A DNA stretch of 25,582 nucleotides from an uncultured Treponema sp. (GTDB lineage: Bacteria > Spirochaetota > Spirochaetia > Treponematales > Treponemataceae): the NCBI GenBank assembly GCA_934699065.1, contig CAKUWD010000018.1, positions 1 through 25,582 on the forward strand, in the 5' to 3' direction. Below, piece by piece: positions 5,233 to 12,674 of the stretch. The notes below the pieces were generated by a model. The model made no database searches. It had not been told where the DNA came from and saw only the letters and a list, made by a program, of their open reading frames with translations. How positions within the stretch are numbered: the stretch's first letter is position 1; each line of letters begins with the position of its first letter. A program made the position numbers and the translations under genes.

Positions 5233-6399
5233 ATGAACAAGAGAAAAATCTTTATAAGAACTACTTTCATCATATTATTGATATTTTCAATTTCAGCCTG
5301 TAAGTCTTCTTCAGAAAAACTGGTAGATATTCAAAAAGAAAACTGGAATACAAATTATACTTTTGTTTTTGTGCATGGGCTTTCTGGTTGGGGACACTAT
5401 GATGCAAGGAATAAATTTTTCCCTTACTGGGGAATGAAAAACGGCTCACTTATCAAAAAACTTAACAAAGAAGGCTTTCATGCATATGATGCTTCAGTTG
5501 CTCCTCATGGAAGTGCCTGGGACAGGGCTTGTGAACTTTATGCTCAACTGACTGGATCAGTTACAGATTATGGTGTAGAACATTCTGCAAGATGCGGTCA
5601 CCCGCGTTATGGACGTGACTTTTCAAAAGATCCGCTGATTTCTCAATGGGACGAAAATCACAAAATAAATATTCTTGGTCATTCTTTTGGAGGTGTTACT
5701 GTAAGATTGCTTGCTCATCTTATGGCGGAAGGTTCTCGGGCAGAACAGGAAGCAACTCCGGCCGATGAACTCAGCCCGCTTTTTGCCGGCGGCCATTCAG
5801 ACTGGATTTATTCTGTTACAACACTTGCGGCTCCTCATAATGGAACTTCTGCTTATCATATTCCGGATGAAGAAACAAAATCAAAAAGCTGGATTCAAAA
5901 AATTGTAGAAAAATCCTATGCGCCAAAAAAAGACGGACGAGCAGATTACGACTATGCTGATTTTGATATGCATATTCAAAACGCTGATAAAATTAACAGC
6001 TGGCTTAAAACCTTACCAGAGGCATATTATTTTTCCTATGCCTGCAGTGCGACTATTTTTTCAGAGGATGGAAGCCAGGTTCCAGATCCAGAAAAAATGG
6101 AAAAGATTTTTCAGAAAACGGCAATTAAGCTTGGACGATTTGAAGGTCTTACTCCGGATGGAATTGAGCTCGGCAAAGAATGGCAGGAAAATGATGGTCT
6201 TGTAAATACAATTTCTGCACGTGCACCAAGTCATTCTCCTTCTAGAGAGTTTTCAGAAAATGAAAAAATTGAAAAGGGGCTCTGGTACATTATGCCAACC
6301 TATGCCGGGGATCATATGTCTTTGCAGGGTGGCTTTTCTATTAAAAATGATGTTACAGATTTTTATGTAAAGCATCTGATGATGATTAATAATCTTTAA
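5233..6399 (+). CDS. Lipase lipoprotein, family I.5/I.6 (Staphylococcus/Geobacillus type)
   Basis: A 388-residue exported alpha/beta hydrolase. Signal peptide residues 1-22 end in a relaxed lipobox, ISAC, so C23 is the likely lipid-modified residue. Oxyanion-region motif FVHGLSGWG is at about 46-54, the nucleophile elbow GHSFGG is at S151, and the acid and base are D321 (ENDGLVN) and H361 (GDHMS). WDRACELYAQLTG through GHPRYGRDF matches the extra zinc-domain segment of thermoalkalophilic Bacillus/Geobacillus lipases. The spacing D97, H117, H123 equals the zinc ligand spacing D61, H81, H87 known there. It should hydrolyse triacylglycerol or other long-chain esters at the cell surface or in the periplasm. 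The start has no SD and sits 6 nt after a -10, so it may be leaderless. It converges with the DUF4097 gene. Confidence 0.88.
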   Translation: MNKRKIFIRTTFIILLIFSISACKSSSEKLVDIQKENWNTNYTFVFVHGLSGWGHYDARNKFFPYWGMKNGSLIKKLNKEGFHAYDASVAPHGSAWDRACELYAQLTGSVTDYGVEHSARCGHPRYGRDFSKDPLISQWDENHKINILGHSFGGVTVRLLAHLMAEGSRAEQEATPADELSPLFAGGHSDWIYSVTTLAAPHNGTSAYHIPDEETKSKSWIQKIVEKSYAPKKDGRADYDYADFDMHIQNADKINSWLKTLPEAYYFSYACSATIFSEDGSQVPDPEKMEKIFQKTAIKLGRFEGLTPDGIELGKEWQENDGLVNTISARAPSHSPSREFSENEKIEKGLWYIMPTYAGDHMSLQGGFSIKNDVTDFYVKHLMMINNL

Positions 6400-6417
6400 A
6401 ATTGCTGATTGTTTAAA

Positions 6418-6448
6418 TAAAAAATCCTCTCTTTTATCAAGAGAGGAT
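6418..6448 (-). terminator. Rho-independent terminator of the DUF4097 gene
   Basis: ATCCTCTCTT (6424-6433) pairs perfectly with AAGAGAGGAT (6439-6448) around a 5-nt loop. On the minus strand it is followed by T6, which suits termination of the 6463-7428 gene. It also lies 24 bp after the lipase stop on the plus strand, where it lacks a T-run. Confidence 0.8.
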
Positions 6449-6462
6449 GGATAAGCAGGGAA

Positions 6463-7428
6463 TTAGTATTCCAGGGTAATGTCGCCGGAAGTAGTTTGAA
6501 TCTGGATTTCAGCACCACCACCATTGTAGTCCTGTTTGTAATTACTGCGAGGGTCTACCCTGTTGTTTGTGAACTTGTCGCGGAAGGTTCCTGAGTTGCT
6601 TGAAGCATTTACAGAAAATTTAGCGCGCATAGGAAGATAAATATCTATATCACCGCTTGTACATTGGATTGCAGAGGAAGCTGCTGGAGCAGATAAGAAT
6701 TCCATTTCTATACCGCCGCTTGTGTTTTTAGCGTCAAAGTAATCACAGTCAAATTTCTTTACTGTAATGCCACCACTTGTTGACTGGAAATTTGCATATT
6801 CGCTGGCAAAATCATCTGCACTTATGTCGCCACTTGTGGTATGGATTTTTCCTGTCCCGCCTGTGAATTTTTTAACTTCAATATCTGCACTGCTTGCTTC
6901 TGCGATAAAGTCGTCGGCATCAATATTATAAAGTTCTATGTCTCCACTTGTGGCTGTAATTTTTACTGTATCTGCAAAAAGCCCTTTGCTGGAATTTATT
7001 TCGCCGCTGGTTGAAGTGATTTTTATTTCGTCTTTTGCTGAAAGAGCCCGTTCAATTTCAATTTCACCACTGGTTGTTTTTAAAGTAATTTCATCAAAAT
7101 CTTTTTTTTGTGGAACATAAATGATTACCGTACAAGAGAGTCCTGTAGGTGAAGAAAAAAAGCTGAATCCGTTATTTGTTGTTTCAATGTAAAGAGTTGA
7201 GCCGGAAACAGAAATGTCTGGTGCGTGTTTTTTATTGTTGCAATAAGTTTCTACTTCAATGCTTGATGTATCATAGGTTTCTTTGATTATCAGGTTTTCC
7301 CATGAAAGATTTGCACTGATGTTATCGATTGCGTTTGCACCAAAATCTTCTTTTTTGAGAAGGTTTGGAAGTGCAAATACTCCAGCTGTAAGTGATGCCA
7401 AAAGTAATGCGGTTATTATCTTTTTCAT
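6463..7428 (-). CDS. DUF4097 family exported protein (putative adhesin, beta-solenoid)
   Basis: A 321-residue protein with an N-terminal signal peptide (MKKIITALLLASLTAGVFA). The second of two nearby ATGs was chosen because GAGG is 8 nt from it but only 1-2 nt from the first. From about residue 100 the chain repeats a TSG-D/E/G-I module roughly every 16-25 residues (TTSGEIEI, STSGEINS, ATSGDIEL, TTSGDISA, STSGGITV, NTSGGIEM, CTSGDIDI, TTSGDITL). This is the hallmark of DUF4097 beta-helical proteins annotated as putative adhesins. No lipobox or sortase signal is seen, so it is probably periplasmic or surface-associated. Exact function is unknown for the family. It is monocistronic with its own terminator. 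Confidence 0.82.
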   Translation of the reverse strand: MKKIITALLLASLTAGVFALPNLLKKEDFGANAIDNISANLSWENLIIKETYDTSSIEVETYCNNKKHAPDISVSGSTLYIETTNNGFSFFSSPTGLSCTVIIYVPQKKDFDEITLKTTSGEIEIERALSAKDEIKITSTSGEINSSKGLFADTVKITATSGDIELYNIDADDFIAEASSADIEVKKFTGGTGKIHTTSGDISADDFASEYANFQSTSGGITVKKFDCDYFDAKNTSGGIEMEFLSAPAASSAIQCTSGDIDIYLPMRAKFSVNASSNSGTFRDKFTNNRVDPRSNYKQDYNGGGAEIQIQTTSGDITLEY

Positions 7429-7539
7429 TATCATACCTCTAAATATTCTAACACTTTAAGGTGTGGAATTTGTTACTTATTATATATCATATTGATTTGA
7501 CACGGTTAATTTAATATATCAATTTTATAACTAATTGTG

Positions 7540-7545
7540 TATATT
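7540..7545 (+). promoter_or_regulatory. -10 element (TATATT) 6 nt from the methyltransferase start
   Basis: TATATT-AGATTT-ATG with no Shine-Dalgarno before ATG 7552. This is a third case in this window of a -10 placed for leaderless initiation. Confidence 0.45.
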
Positions 7546-7551
7546 AGATTT

Positions 7552-8328
7552 ATGAAGAATAAGAAAAATAACGAGCTTGCAGTATGCGGTTTTGCAACTG
7601 TTAAAAAGCTCGAAAAGAATCATCCGGAAAAGATTACCCGGCTATATTTTACAGAAGAAGTTGCTCCTAAATTTGGCGGTTTATGTAAAAAACTTGCTAA
7701 GGTGCATGGTATTTATAATCAAAAGCCGGCTTCTGATCTGGAAAAACTGAGCGGCACGGTGCATCATCAGGGTGTGGTTGCTATGATTGAGGCGCCACAG
7801 ATTGAACCGCTGGACAGTGATATTACCGATGGATGGTGTGAGCGCGGCGAAAATGCTGTGTTGTTTGACCGAATCGGGAACGCGAACAACTTCGGGGCGA
7901 TTGTAAGAAGTGCGGCTTTTTTTGGGATTAAAAATATTGTGATTCCGCTGGACGAGGCGCAAAGTTCGATTACGACGAGCAGCTATAGAGTAGCTGAGGG
8001 CGGAATGGAGTACGTAAATATTTATAGTGTGCAGTCGAGCGTGAGGTTGTTGGAAGCCATGAAAGGAAAGATGCTTCGTGTGGGAACTGATTTGAGTGCA
8101 AAGAAGTCTGTGAATTTTTTAAGTTCTCCAGAGGCACGGAAAAAACCGGCACTCATAGTTCTTGGTAACGAAGAGAATGGAATAAGTGAAGCTGTTCGTA
8201 AAAACTGTGACGAGCTTGTTATTATTCCCTGGGGCGGAATGAAGAATGGCGCGGCAGAAAGTCTTGTAGACAGTCTTAACGTTGCGCAAGCTGCATCTGT
8301 AATCTTTTATGAATTGATGGTATCATAA
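7552..8328 (+). CDS. TrmH/SpoU (SPOUT) family RNA 2'-O-methyltransferase
   Basis: A 258-residue protein using S-adenosylmethionine to methylate rRNA or tRNA ribose. It has an N-terminal substrate-binding region (residues about 1-90, with HHQGVVAMIEAP). The SPOUT knot motifs follow: motif 1 NANNFGAIVR (residues 110-119), motif 2 VLGNEENGIS, and motif 3 SLVDSLNVAQAASVIFYE near the C-terminus. Length and order fit TrmH-, TsnR- or RlmB-like enzymes. The target nucleotide cannot be read from sequence. ATG 7552 is preferred over an in-frame GTG at 7537, which lies upstream of the probable -10. It has no partner gene and no obvious terminator before the LpoB operon. Confidence 0.87.
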   Translation: MKNKKNNELAVCGFATVKKLEKNHPEKITRLYFTEEVAPKFGGLCKKLAKVHGIYNQKPASDLEKLSGTVHHQGVVAMIEAPQIEPLDSDITDGWCERGENAVLFDRIGNANNFGAIVRSAAFFGIKNIVIPLDEAQSSITTSSYRVAEGGMEYVNIYSVQSSVRLLEAMKGKMLRVGTDLSAKKSVNFLSSPEARKKPALIVLGNEENGISEAVRKNCDELVIIPWGGMKNGAAESLVDSLNVAQAASVIFYELMVS

Positions 8329-8358
8329 AATCGATTTCTATCTATAAAGATATTCTTT

Positions 8359-8375
8359 TTGACAGAAATAATGTC
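8359..8375 (+). promoter_or_regulatory. TGACA-N7-TGTCA inverted repeat upstream of lpoB-like gene
   Basis: TGACA and TGTCA flank a 7-nt spacer just upstream of the SD (AGGAG, 8382-8386). It may be an operator or merely a chance palindrome. The TTGACA it contains lacks a well-spaced -10. Confidence 0.22.
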
Positions 8376-8394
8376 ATATACAGGAGAAAGAAAA

Positions 8395-9000
8395 ATGAAA
8401 AAACTTAGTGTAGTATTTTTTGTATTGATGGCTTTTGTGCTTGCTTCTTGCGGTTCAACAAAAGTTGAAAGAGTTTCAGCTGATACTCAAATTGATTTAA
8501 GCGGTAACTGGAATGATACTGATGTTAGAATTGCCGCTAAAGATTTGATAGATAGTTGTCTTTCATCTAAGGCAATTATTAACTTTCCTGTTGCAAATAA
8601 TGGAAAGCGACCTGTTGTAATTGTTGGTTCATTTAAGAATCTTAGTGATGAACATATTGATACTGTTATTCTTACGAAACAACTTGAAGCAGCACTTATT
8701 AATAGTGGTGAAGTAGAGTTTGTTTCTGCAAAGTCAGAACGCGAAGAAATTCGTGATGAACGATTTGATCAGCTTGAATTTGCAAGTCCTGAAACTCAGA
8801 AAGCTCTTAAAAATGAAATTGGTGCAGACTTTATAATGCAGGGTTCAATCAGAACTATTGTAGATTCAGATAAAGATAAATTTACAAGAACATATTTTAT
8901 TGATGCAGAACTTGTTGATATTGAAACTACCAAAAAACTTTGGGTTGGTAACAATAACAGCATTAAGAAAATCATAAAGCGTTCTGGTGCAAAATTTTAA
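8395..9000 (+). CDS. LpoB-like lipoprotein (penicillin-binding-protein activator family)
   Basis: A 201-residue lipoprotein. The signal peptide ends LASC with C19 as the acylated residue. ATG 8395 was chosen for AGGAG at 8 nt spacing and for starting the signal peptide cleanly. The mature domain has the PF13036-type pattern NWNDTDVRIAAKDLI, PVVIVGSFKNLSDEHIDT and IGADFIMQGSI, with a C-terminal KLWVGNN segment. In enterobacteria LpoB is an outer-membrane lipoprotein that reaches through the periplasm to activate PBP1b. In a spirochaete the partner synthase is unknown, so a peptidoglycan role is inferred by family only. It is followed 13 nt later by a COG3014-type lipoprotein, a pairing seen in many genomes and probably an operon. 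Confidence 0.85.
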   Translation: MKKLSVVFFVLMAFVLASCGSTKVERVSADTQIDLSGNWNDTDVRIAAKDLIDSCLSSKAIINFPVANNGKRPVVIVGSFKNLSDEHIDTVILTKQLEAALINSGEVEFVSAKSEREEIRDERFDQLEFASPETQKALKNEIGADFIMQGSIRTIVDSDKDKFTRTYFIDAELVDIETTKKLWVGNNNSIKKIIKRSGAKF

Positions 9001-9013
9001 TTAGAATTCTGAT

Positions 9014-10354
9014 TTGAAAAAAGTATTATTCTGTGTTTTAGTAATCATTACAGTTCTCAGTGTTTCTTCCTGTGCGTCTGTACCTGGTGATCATGCACCA
9101 GCTATAAAAAGTGCACGGGAAGGACATTATGAAAAATCCCTTGAATATATAGAAAATAAAAAAGATAAGATATACGGTAAAAAAAGCGAAGTTTTGTATT
9201 ATCTTGATTCCGGCCTTTTACAACACTATAACGCAGACTGGCTTGATTCAATTGAAAATCTTACTGCCGCCGAACAGAAAATCTACGATCTTTATACTAA
9301 AAGTATTTCAGCAGAAATAGCTTCTTATATTCTAAATGATAATGTAAGGGATTATTCTGGTGAAGATTATGAAGACATTTATCTGAATGTTTTTAATTCT
9401 CTTAATTATTTTTATGATGACAGAATAGAGGATGCTGTTGTAGAAACAAATAGGGCTATTAATAAAATAAAGGCTCTTTCAAATAAATATCAGCAGGAAC
9501 TCCTTAAAGCTCGTGAAGCTGCTAAGCTGGAAAAAGAAGAAATCAAATCAATTGCATTTCATGATTCTGCACTGGCAGAGTATCTTCGTATGTTATACTG
9601 TCGTGCAATTGGTGATTATGATGGAGCGGCAACAAATCAGCGCATGATAAAAGATGCCTTCATGACACAAAAAAAGCTTTACAATTTTGCCCTACCAGAA
9701 ACTATAGAAGAAGAACTTTCTATTCCTAAAGGAAAGGCAAGATTAAATGTTCTTACTTTTTCCGGAATATCTCCTGTAAAATCTGAAATTATAATTCGTG
9801 ATTATGGTCTTGCAAATTTCAGTTTTGCACTTGCTTTACCTGAGCTTATAAAATCAGAATATCCGTTTACAAAAATTGTTGTACGCGCTGAAGATTCCAA
9901 AACTGGAAAAACAATCGTTCAGGCTCTTCAACTTTTGGAAAGTCTTGAAAATGTTGCTGAAGAAACTTTTACCTTACACAAGGATGTGATTTATGCAAAA
10001 GCGATAGCACGTTCTGTTACAAAGGCAGTTGCGTCAAATGTGGGAATGTCTGTTGGCGATGAACTGGTACAAAGTGACGATGCTGGCCTTGTACTGGCCG
10101 GTGCTTTACTGCAGCTTTTTTCTATTGGTGGAAATATTACACAACAGGTAACAGAACATGCTGATATGAGAATTTCCAGATATTTTCCTGCGAGGGCAAG
10201 TGTTGCAGGTATAACACTTGATCCTGGTTTGTATGATTTACAAATTGATTATTATGGTGCTGGTGATGAAGTAATTTATTCAGACTGGCGTGAGAATATA
10301 AGTATAAAAGCAGGAGATTTGAATCTTATAGAATCTGTTTGTCTTGGCCGATAA
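9014..10354 (+). CDS. COG3014-type TPR lipoprotein, partner of LpoB
   Basis: A 446-residue lipoprotein starting at TTG 9014, 13 nt after the LpoB-like stop. There is no clear SD, so translation may depend on coupling. The signal peptide ends VSSC with C20 the likely acylated residue. Residues about 30-215 are helical with TPR-like pairs (DWLDSIENLTAAEQ, EYLRMLYCRAIGDYDGA). The later part is beta-rich (RLNVLTFSGISPVK), with a small-residue-rich segment around 340-380. The arrangement matches the conserved hypothetical family encoded beside LpoB-like genes. Function is unknown, and a scaffold or cofactor role in cell-wall synthesis control is inferred from neighbourhood. A weak GTTAG/CTAAC-T4 hairpin (10378-10397) lies beyond the stop. 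Confidence 0.78.
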   Translation: MKKVLFCVLVIITVLSVSSCASVPGDHAPAIKSAREGHYEKSLEYIENKKDKIYGKKSEVLYYLDSGLLQHYNADWLDSIENLTAAEQKIYDLYTKSISAEIASYILNDNVRDYSGEDYEDIYLNVFNSLNYFYDDRIEDAVVETNRAINKIKALSNKYQQELLKAREAAKLEKEEIKSIAFHDSALAEYLRMLYCRAIGDYDGAATNQRMIKDAFMTQKKLYNFALPETIEEELSIPKGKARLNVLTFSGISPVKSEIIIRDYGLANFSFALALPELIKSEYPFTKIVVRAEDSKTGKTIVQALQLLESLENVAEETFTLHKDVIYAKAIARSVTKAVASNVGMSVGDELVQSDDAGLVLAGALLQLFSIGGNITQQVTEHADMRISRYFPARASVAGITLDPGLYDLQIDYYGAGDEVIYSDWRENISIKAGDLNLIESVCLGR

Positions 10355-10377
10355 GAAGATGTTTATAGTTTATATAT

Positions 10378-10397
10378 GTTAGGCTAAACTAACTTTT
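10378..10397 (+). terminator. Weak candidate terminator after the LpoB/COG3014 operon
   Basis: GTTAG (10378-10382) pairs with CTAAC (10389-10393) and is followed by TTTT. The stem is short and AT-rich, so efficiency would be low. It overlaps the -35 region of the next gene. Confidence 0.25.
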
Positions 10398-10422
10398 CAT
10401 TCTAATATTATTTTGTTATAAT
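10394..10422 (+). promoter_or_regulatory. Promoter of the SDR gene
   Basis: -35-like TTTTCA (10394-10399), 17-nt spacer and -10 TATAAT (10417-10422). The SD AGAGG precedes ATG 10453. Confidence 0.45.
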
Positions 10423-10452
10423 AATATAAGTAATAAAAACAAGAGGTATTAT

Positions 10453-11226
10453 ATGAAATCATATTTTGATTTAACTGGTCAGGTTGCTGTTGTAACCGGC
10501 TGTTCTACAGGTCTTGGTGTTCAGATGGCTAAGGCTCTTGCAAATCAGGGAGCTAAAATTGTTGCTATTGCACGCCGTAAAGAGTTGATTGACGCAGTTG
10601 CTAAAGAAATTGCGGAAGAATATAAAGTTGAGGCTGTTGGTATTCAGTGCGATATTACAGATACTAATCGTGTTAATGCTGTAATTGATGAAATTATGGC
10701 AAAGTTCGGTCGCATTGATATTCTTATCAACAATGCGGGAACTGGTGCTGTTGCTCCTGCCGAGGATATTACAGACGATCAGTTCTACAACGAAATCAAT
10801 ATCGATATGTTCGGTTCTTTCCGCATGGCTCGCGCTATTGCAAAGAAGGCTATGATTCCTGCAAAGTACGGCCGCATCATCAACATTGCTTCTATGTATG
10901 GTTTGGTTGGAAATAAGGTAGCTCCATGTTCACCTTACCATGCTGCTAAGGGTGGTGTTGTAAATATGACTCGCGGTCTTGCAAGCGAATGGGGAAAATA
11001 TGGCATCAACGTAAATGCAATCTGTCCGGGTTATTTCTACAGCCCACTTACAAAGGAAACTCTGGATTCAGATTTCTTCCAGCAGAACGCTCAGACAATG
11101 ATTCCTCTCAGCCGCTACGGTAACGAGGGAGAACTTGATACTGCAGCACTCTTCCTTGCAAGCCCTGCTTCAAGCTACGTTACAGGAGTAATCCTCCCTG
11201 TTGACGGCGGCTATACTGCTATGTAA
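10453..11226 (+). CDS. Short-chain dehydrogenase/reductase (gluconate-5-dehydrogenase-like)
   Basis: A 257-residue classical SDR. The cofactor loop is TGCSTGLG (15-22), NNAG is at 93-96, and the catalytic triad is S147, Y162 and K166 (YHAAK). ASPASSYVTG and PVDGG close the C-terminus. The opening SYFDLTGQVAVVTG resembles IdnO/KduD-type sugar-acid reductases more than FabG, so an NAD(P)-dependent sugar-acid or polyol oxidoreductase is favoured. 3-oxoacyl reductase is the alternative. AGAGG supports the start. It lies beside hemicellulase genes but has its own promoter and a strong terminator (11260-11292), so a pathway link is only suggestive. Codon use looks like a well-expressed gene. Confidence 0.82.
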   Translation: MKSYFDLTGQVAVVTGCSTGLGVQMAKALANQGAKIVAIARRKELIDAVAKEIAEEYKVEAVGIQCDITDTNRVNAVIDEIMAKFGRIDILINNAGTGAVAPAEDITDDQFYNEINIDMFGSFRMARAIAKKAMIPAKYGRIINIASMYGLVGNKVAPCSPYHAAKGGVVNMTRGLASEWGKYGINVNAICPGYFYSPLTKETLDSDFFQQNAQTMIPLSRYGNEGELDTAALFLASPASSYVTGVILPVDGGYTAM

Positions 11227-11241
11227 CCTGCAGGTAGAGAA

Positions 11242-12504
11242 TTACTCAAGCACAACATCGCCGCCTTTGCTCAAAACGAAGGCGGCTTTTTTATTGCCTG
11301 CAGAAATTTCGTATTTTCCTTTATAACCTTCTATTGTGATATAACCATCGGCATCTGTTGTTGCATCGAGTTCGGTGTGCCATTCTTTCTTTATCAGATG
11401 ATGCAGTCTATTGTAAGATGGCTTGAGAGAACCATCCTTTCTGATTACTCCGCTTGGTGCATTAAGCCAGGCTCCGTCGCCAAAATCCCAGTTTGTAATT
11501 GCTGTAACAAGAGGATGATTTTCGAAAAGATTCCGGTACATTTTTTCGAGGTCATCTGCCTGCTTTTGTTCGAGTTCTGGAGTTGCAGCATCGTCTTCAT
11601 AATGTGCATCCTGAAGGTCTGTAATTTCTGGAGCAACAAGAGGACCAGCAACAATTGTGTTTTCTGTAAAATGAATCGGGAGTCCAAAATGTTCAAAGCG
11701 GCTGAGGATTTCTTCAGTTTTTTCTAATGACCATACACCCTGATGCTGATGCGACTGCAAGCCGATTGTTTTAATTGGAACACCGGCATTAAGACATCCG
11801 TCAATCAGAATCTCATAATTTGTAGAAAGATTAAAATCATTAATGAGGAAAATTCCATCCGGATTTGTTTCCTGTGCAGCATCAAAAACTTTTTTGACAA
11901 GTCCAACGCGACCAAGTTCCTTACAGATTCTTGTTATTGCATTATCATATTTGTCATAAATAGGCATGATAACAACTTCATTGATAACGTCCCACATATC
12001 GATTATGCCTTTGAAATTTCCTACATCGCGGTGGATTCTTTCGAGCTGCTTTTCAAGAATTGTTTTGTTATCGTAATTCATCAGCCAGGGTACACAGCCT
12101 GTATGCCAGCAAAGAGGATGTCCTTTTACAGTTACGTCTTTGCTTTTAAGGAATTTTGCAGCATTCATAAGCTGTTCTGTATGAGGATTTCCTTCTTCAG
12201 GTTCAAAACCTCCCCAATAAAAAGGAAGGGTTCCATAATTAAAAAGCCTGAGCCATTTTTGCATGCGGTCTTCAAGACGGGCACGATAAGCTTCTTTTTC
12301 TTCGTCTGGCATTGGTTTTACTTTGTTCAGGCTTCCAGTGCCGTTATGTACTTCCGGACCATTTGTATATGGAAGTGTTTCAAAAGCTCCGCATCCGAAC
12401 AAGAATTCGTGATTAATCTGATTTATATGAACGCTGGTATTTGCAGCTGGTTTTCCATCTTTTCCAATTACTCTGATTTTTGCTTTATCCATTCTATGAA
12501 ACAT
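11242..12504 (-). CDS. GH10 endo-1,4-beta-xylanase, cytoplasmic, 420 aa
   Basis: ATG 12504 was chosen because GAGG lies 8 nt upstream, and the longer frame would read through the promoter. The N-terminus (about 5-45, AKIRVIGKDGKPAANTSVHI) is a small beta domain often found before GH10 modules. The catalytic barrel follows. The acid/base is E176 in DVINEV, the nucleophile is E281 in HFTEN, and conserved substrate-site residues include KGHPLCWH (H129, W133) and TNWDFGDGAW. A short beta tail (about 378-420) ends the protein. There is no signal peptide, so it probably cleaves imported xylo-oligosaccharides. It is divergent from the GH3 gene, with a shared regulatory gap. Confidence 0.92.
   Translation of the reverse strand: MFHRMDKAKIRVIGKDGKPAANTSVHINQINHEFLFGCGAFETLPYTNGPEVHNGTGSLNKVKPMPDEEKEAYRARLEDRMQKWLRLFNYGTLPFYWGGFEPEEGNPHTEQLMNAAKFLKSKDVTVKGHPLCWHTGCVPWLMNYDNKTILEKQLERIHRDVGNFKGIIDMWDVINEVVIMPIYDKYDNAITRICKELGRVGLVKKVFDAAQETNPDGIFLINDFNLSTNYEILIDGCLNAGVPIKTIGLQSHQHQGVWSLEKTEEILSRFEHFGLPIHFTENTIVAGPLVAPEITDLQDAHYEDDAATPELEQKQADDLEKMYRNLFENHPLVTAITNWDFGDGAWLNAPSGVIRKDGSLKPSYNRLHHLIKKEWHTELDATTDADGYITIEGYKGKYEISAGNKKAAFVLSKGGDVVLE
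11260..11292 (+). terminator. Rho-independent terminator of the SDR gene, inside the opposite-strand xylanase gene
   Basis: GCCGCCTT (11260-11267) pairs with AAGGCGGC (11279-11286), with an 11-nt loop and T6 after it. It starts 34 bp beyond the SDR stop. It lies within the last codons of the convergent GH10 gene, where it encodes the KKAAFVLSKGGD region. Confidence 0.85.
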
Positions 12505-12539
12505 AATTATTACCTCTATAAATAATATTACAGCAAAAA

Positions 12540-12549
12540 AAAACGTTTT
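12540..12549. promoter_or_regulatory. AAAACGTTTT palindrome, candidate operator
   Basis: A perfect 10-bp palindrome with central CG in the GH10-GH3 intergenic region, the shape of a LacI-family half-site pair. On the minus strand it lies between candidate -35 and -10 elements of the xylanase gene. No regulator gene is present in the window. Confidence 0.35.
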
Positions 12550-12583
12550 ATATAATGAGCGTATACAATAATTGTAAGAATTT

Positions 12584-12603
12584 ATTTTGCCAAAAAGCAA
12601 AAT
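12584..12603. promoter_or_regulatory. Inverted repeat over the GH3 -35 element, candidate operator
   Basis: ATTTTGC (12584-12590) and GCAAAAT (12597-12603) form a perfect 7-bp inverted repeat with a 6-nt spacer. The -35 TTGCCA (12587-12592) lies inside it, so binding there would block RNA polymerase. Confidence 0.42.
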
Positions 12604-12614
12604 TACTTTATAAT
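12587..12614 (+). promoter_or_regulatory. Promoter of the GH3 gene
   Basis: TTGCCA (12587-12592; five of six match TTGACA), a 16-nt spacer and TATAAT (12609-12614). A leader of about 55 nt reaches ATG 12675, preceded by GAGGA. Confidence 0.6.
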
Positions 12615-12674
12615 TTAACTAAAAGATATTTATTTAAAACATATTTTTTAAGTAATTTTATAAGAGGAATATTG

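Noticed and set aside
7495..7500. TTGACA as the -35 of the methyltransferase gene
   Set aside because: It is about 40 bp from the TATATT -10, far beyond the usual 16-18 bp, so it was not used.
12555..12674. N-terminal extension of the GH3 protein by 40 residues
   Set aside because: The extension crosses the -35, -10 and operator. ATG 12675 has its own GAGGA site and begins at the GH3 domain.
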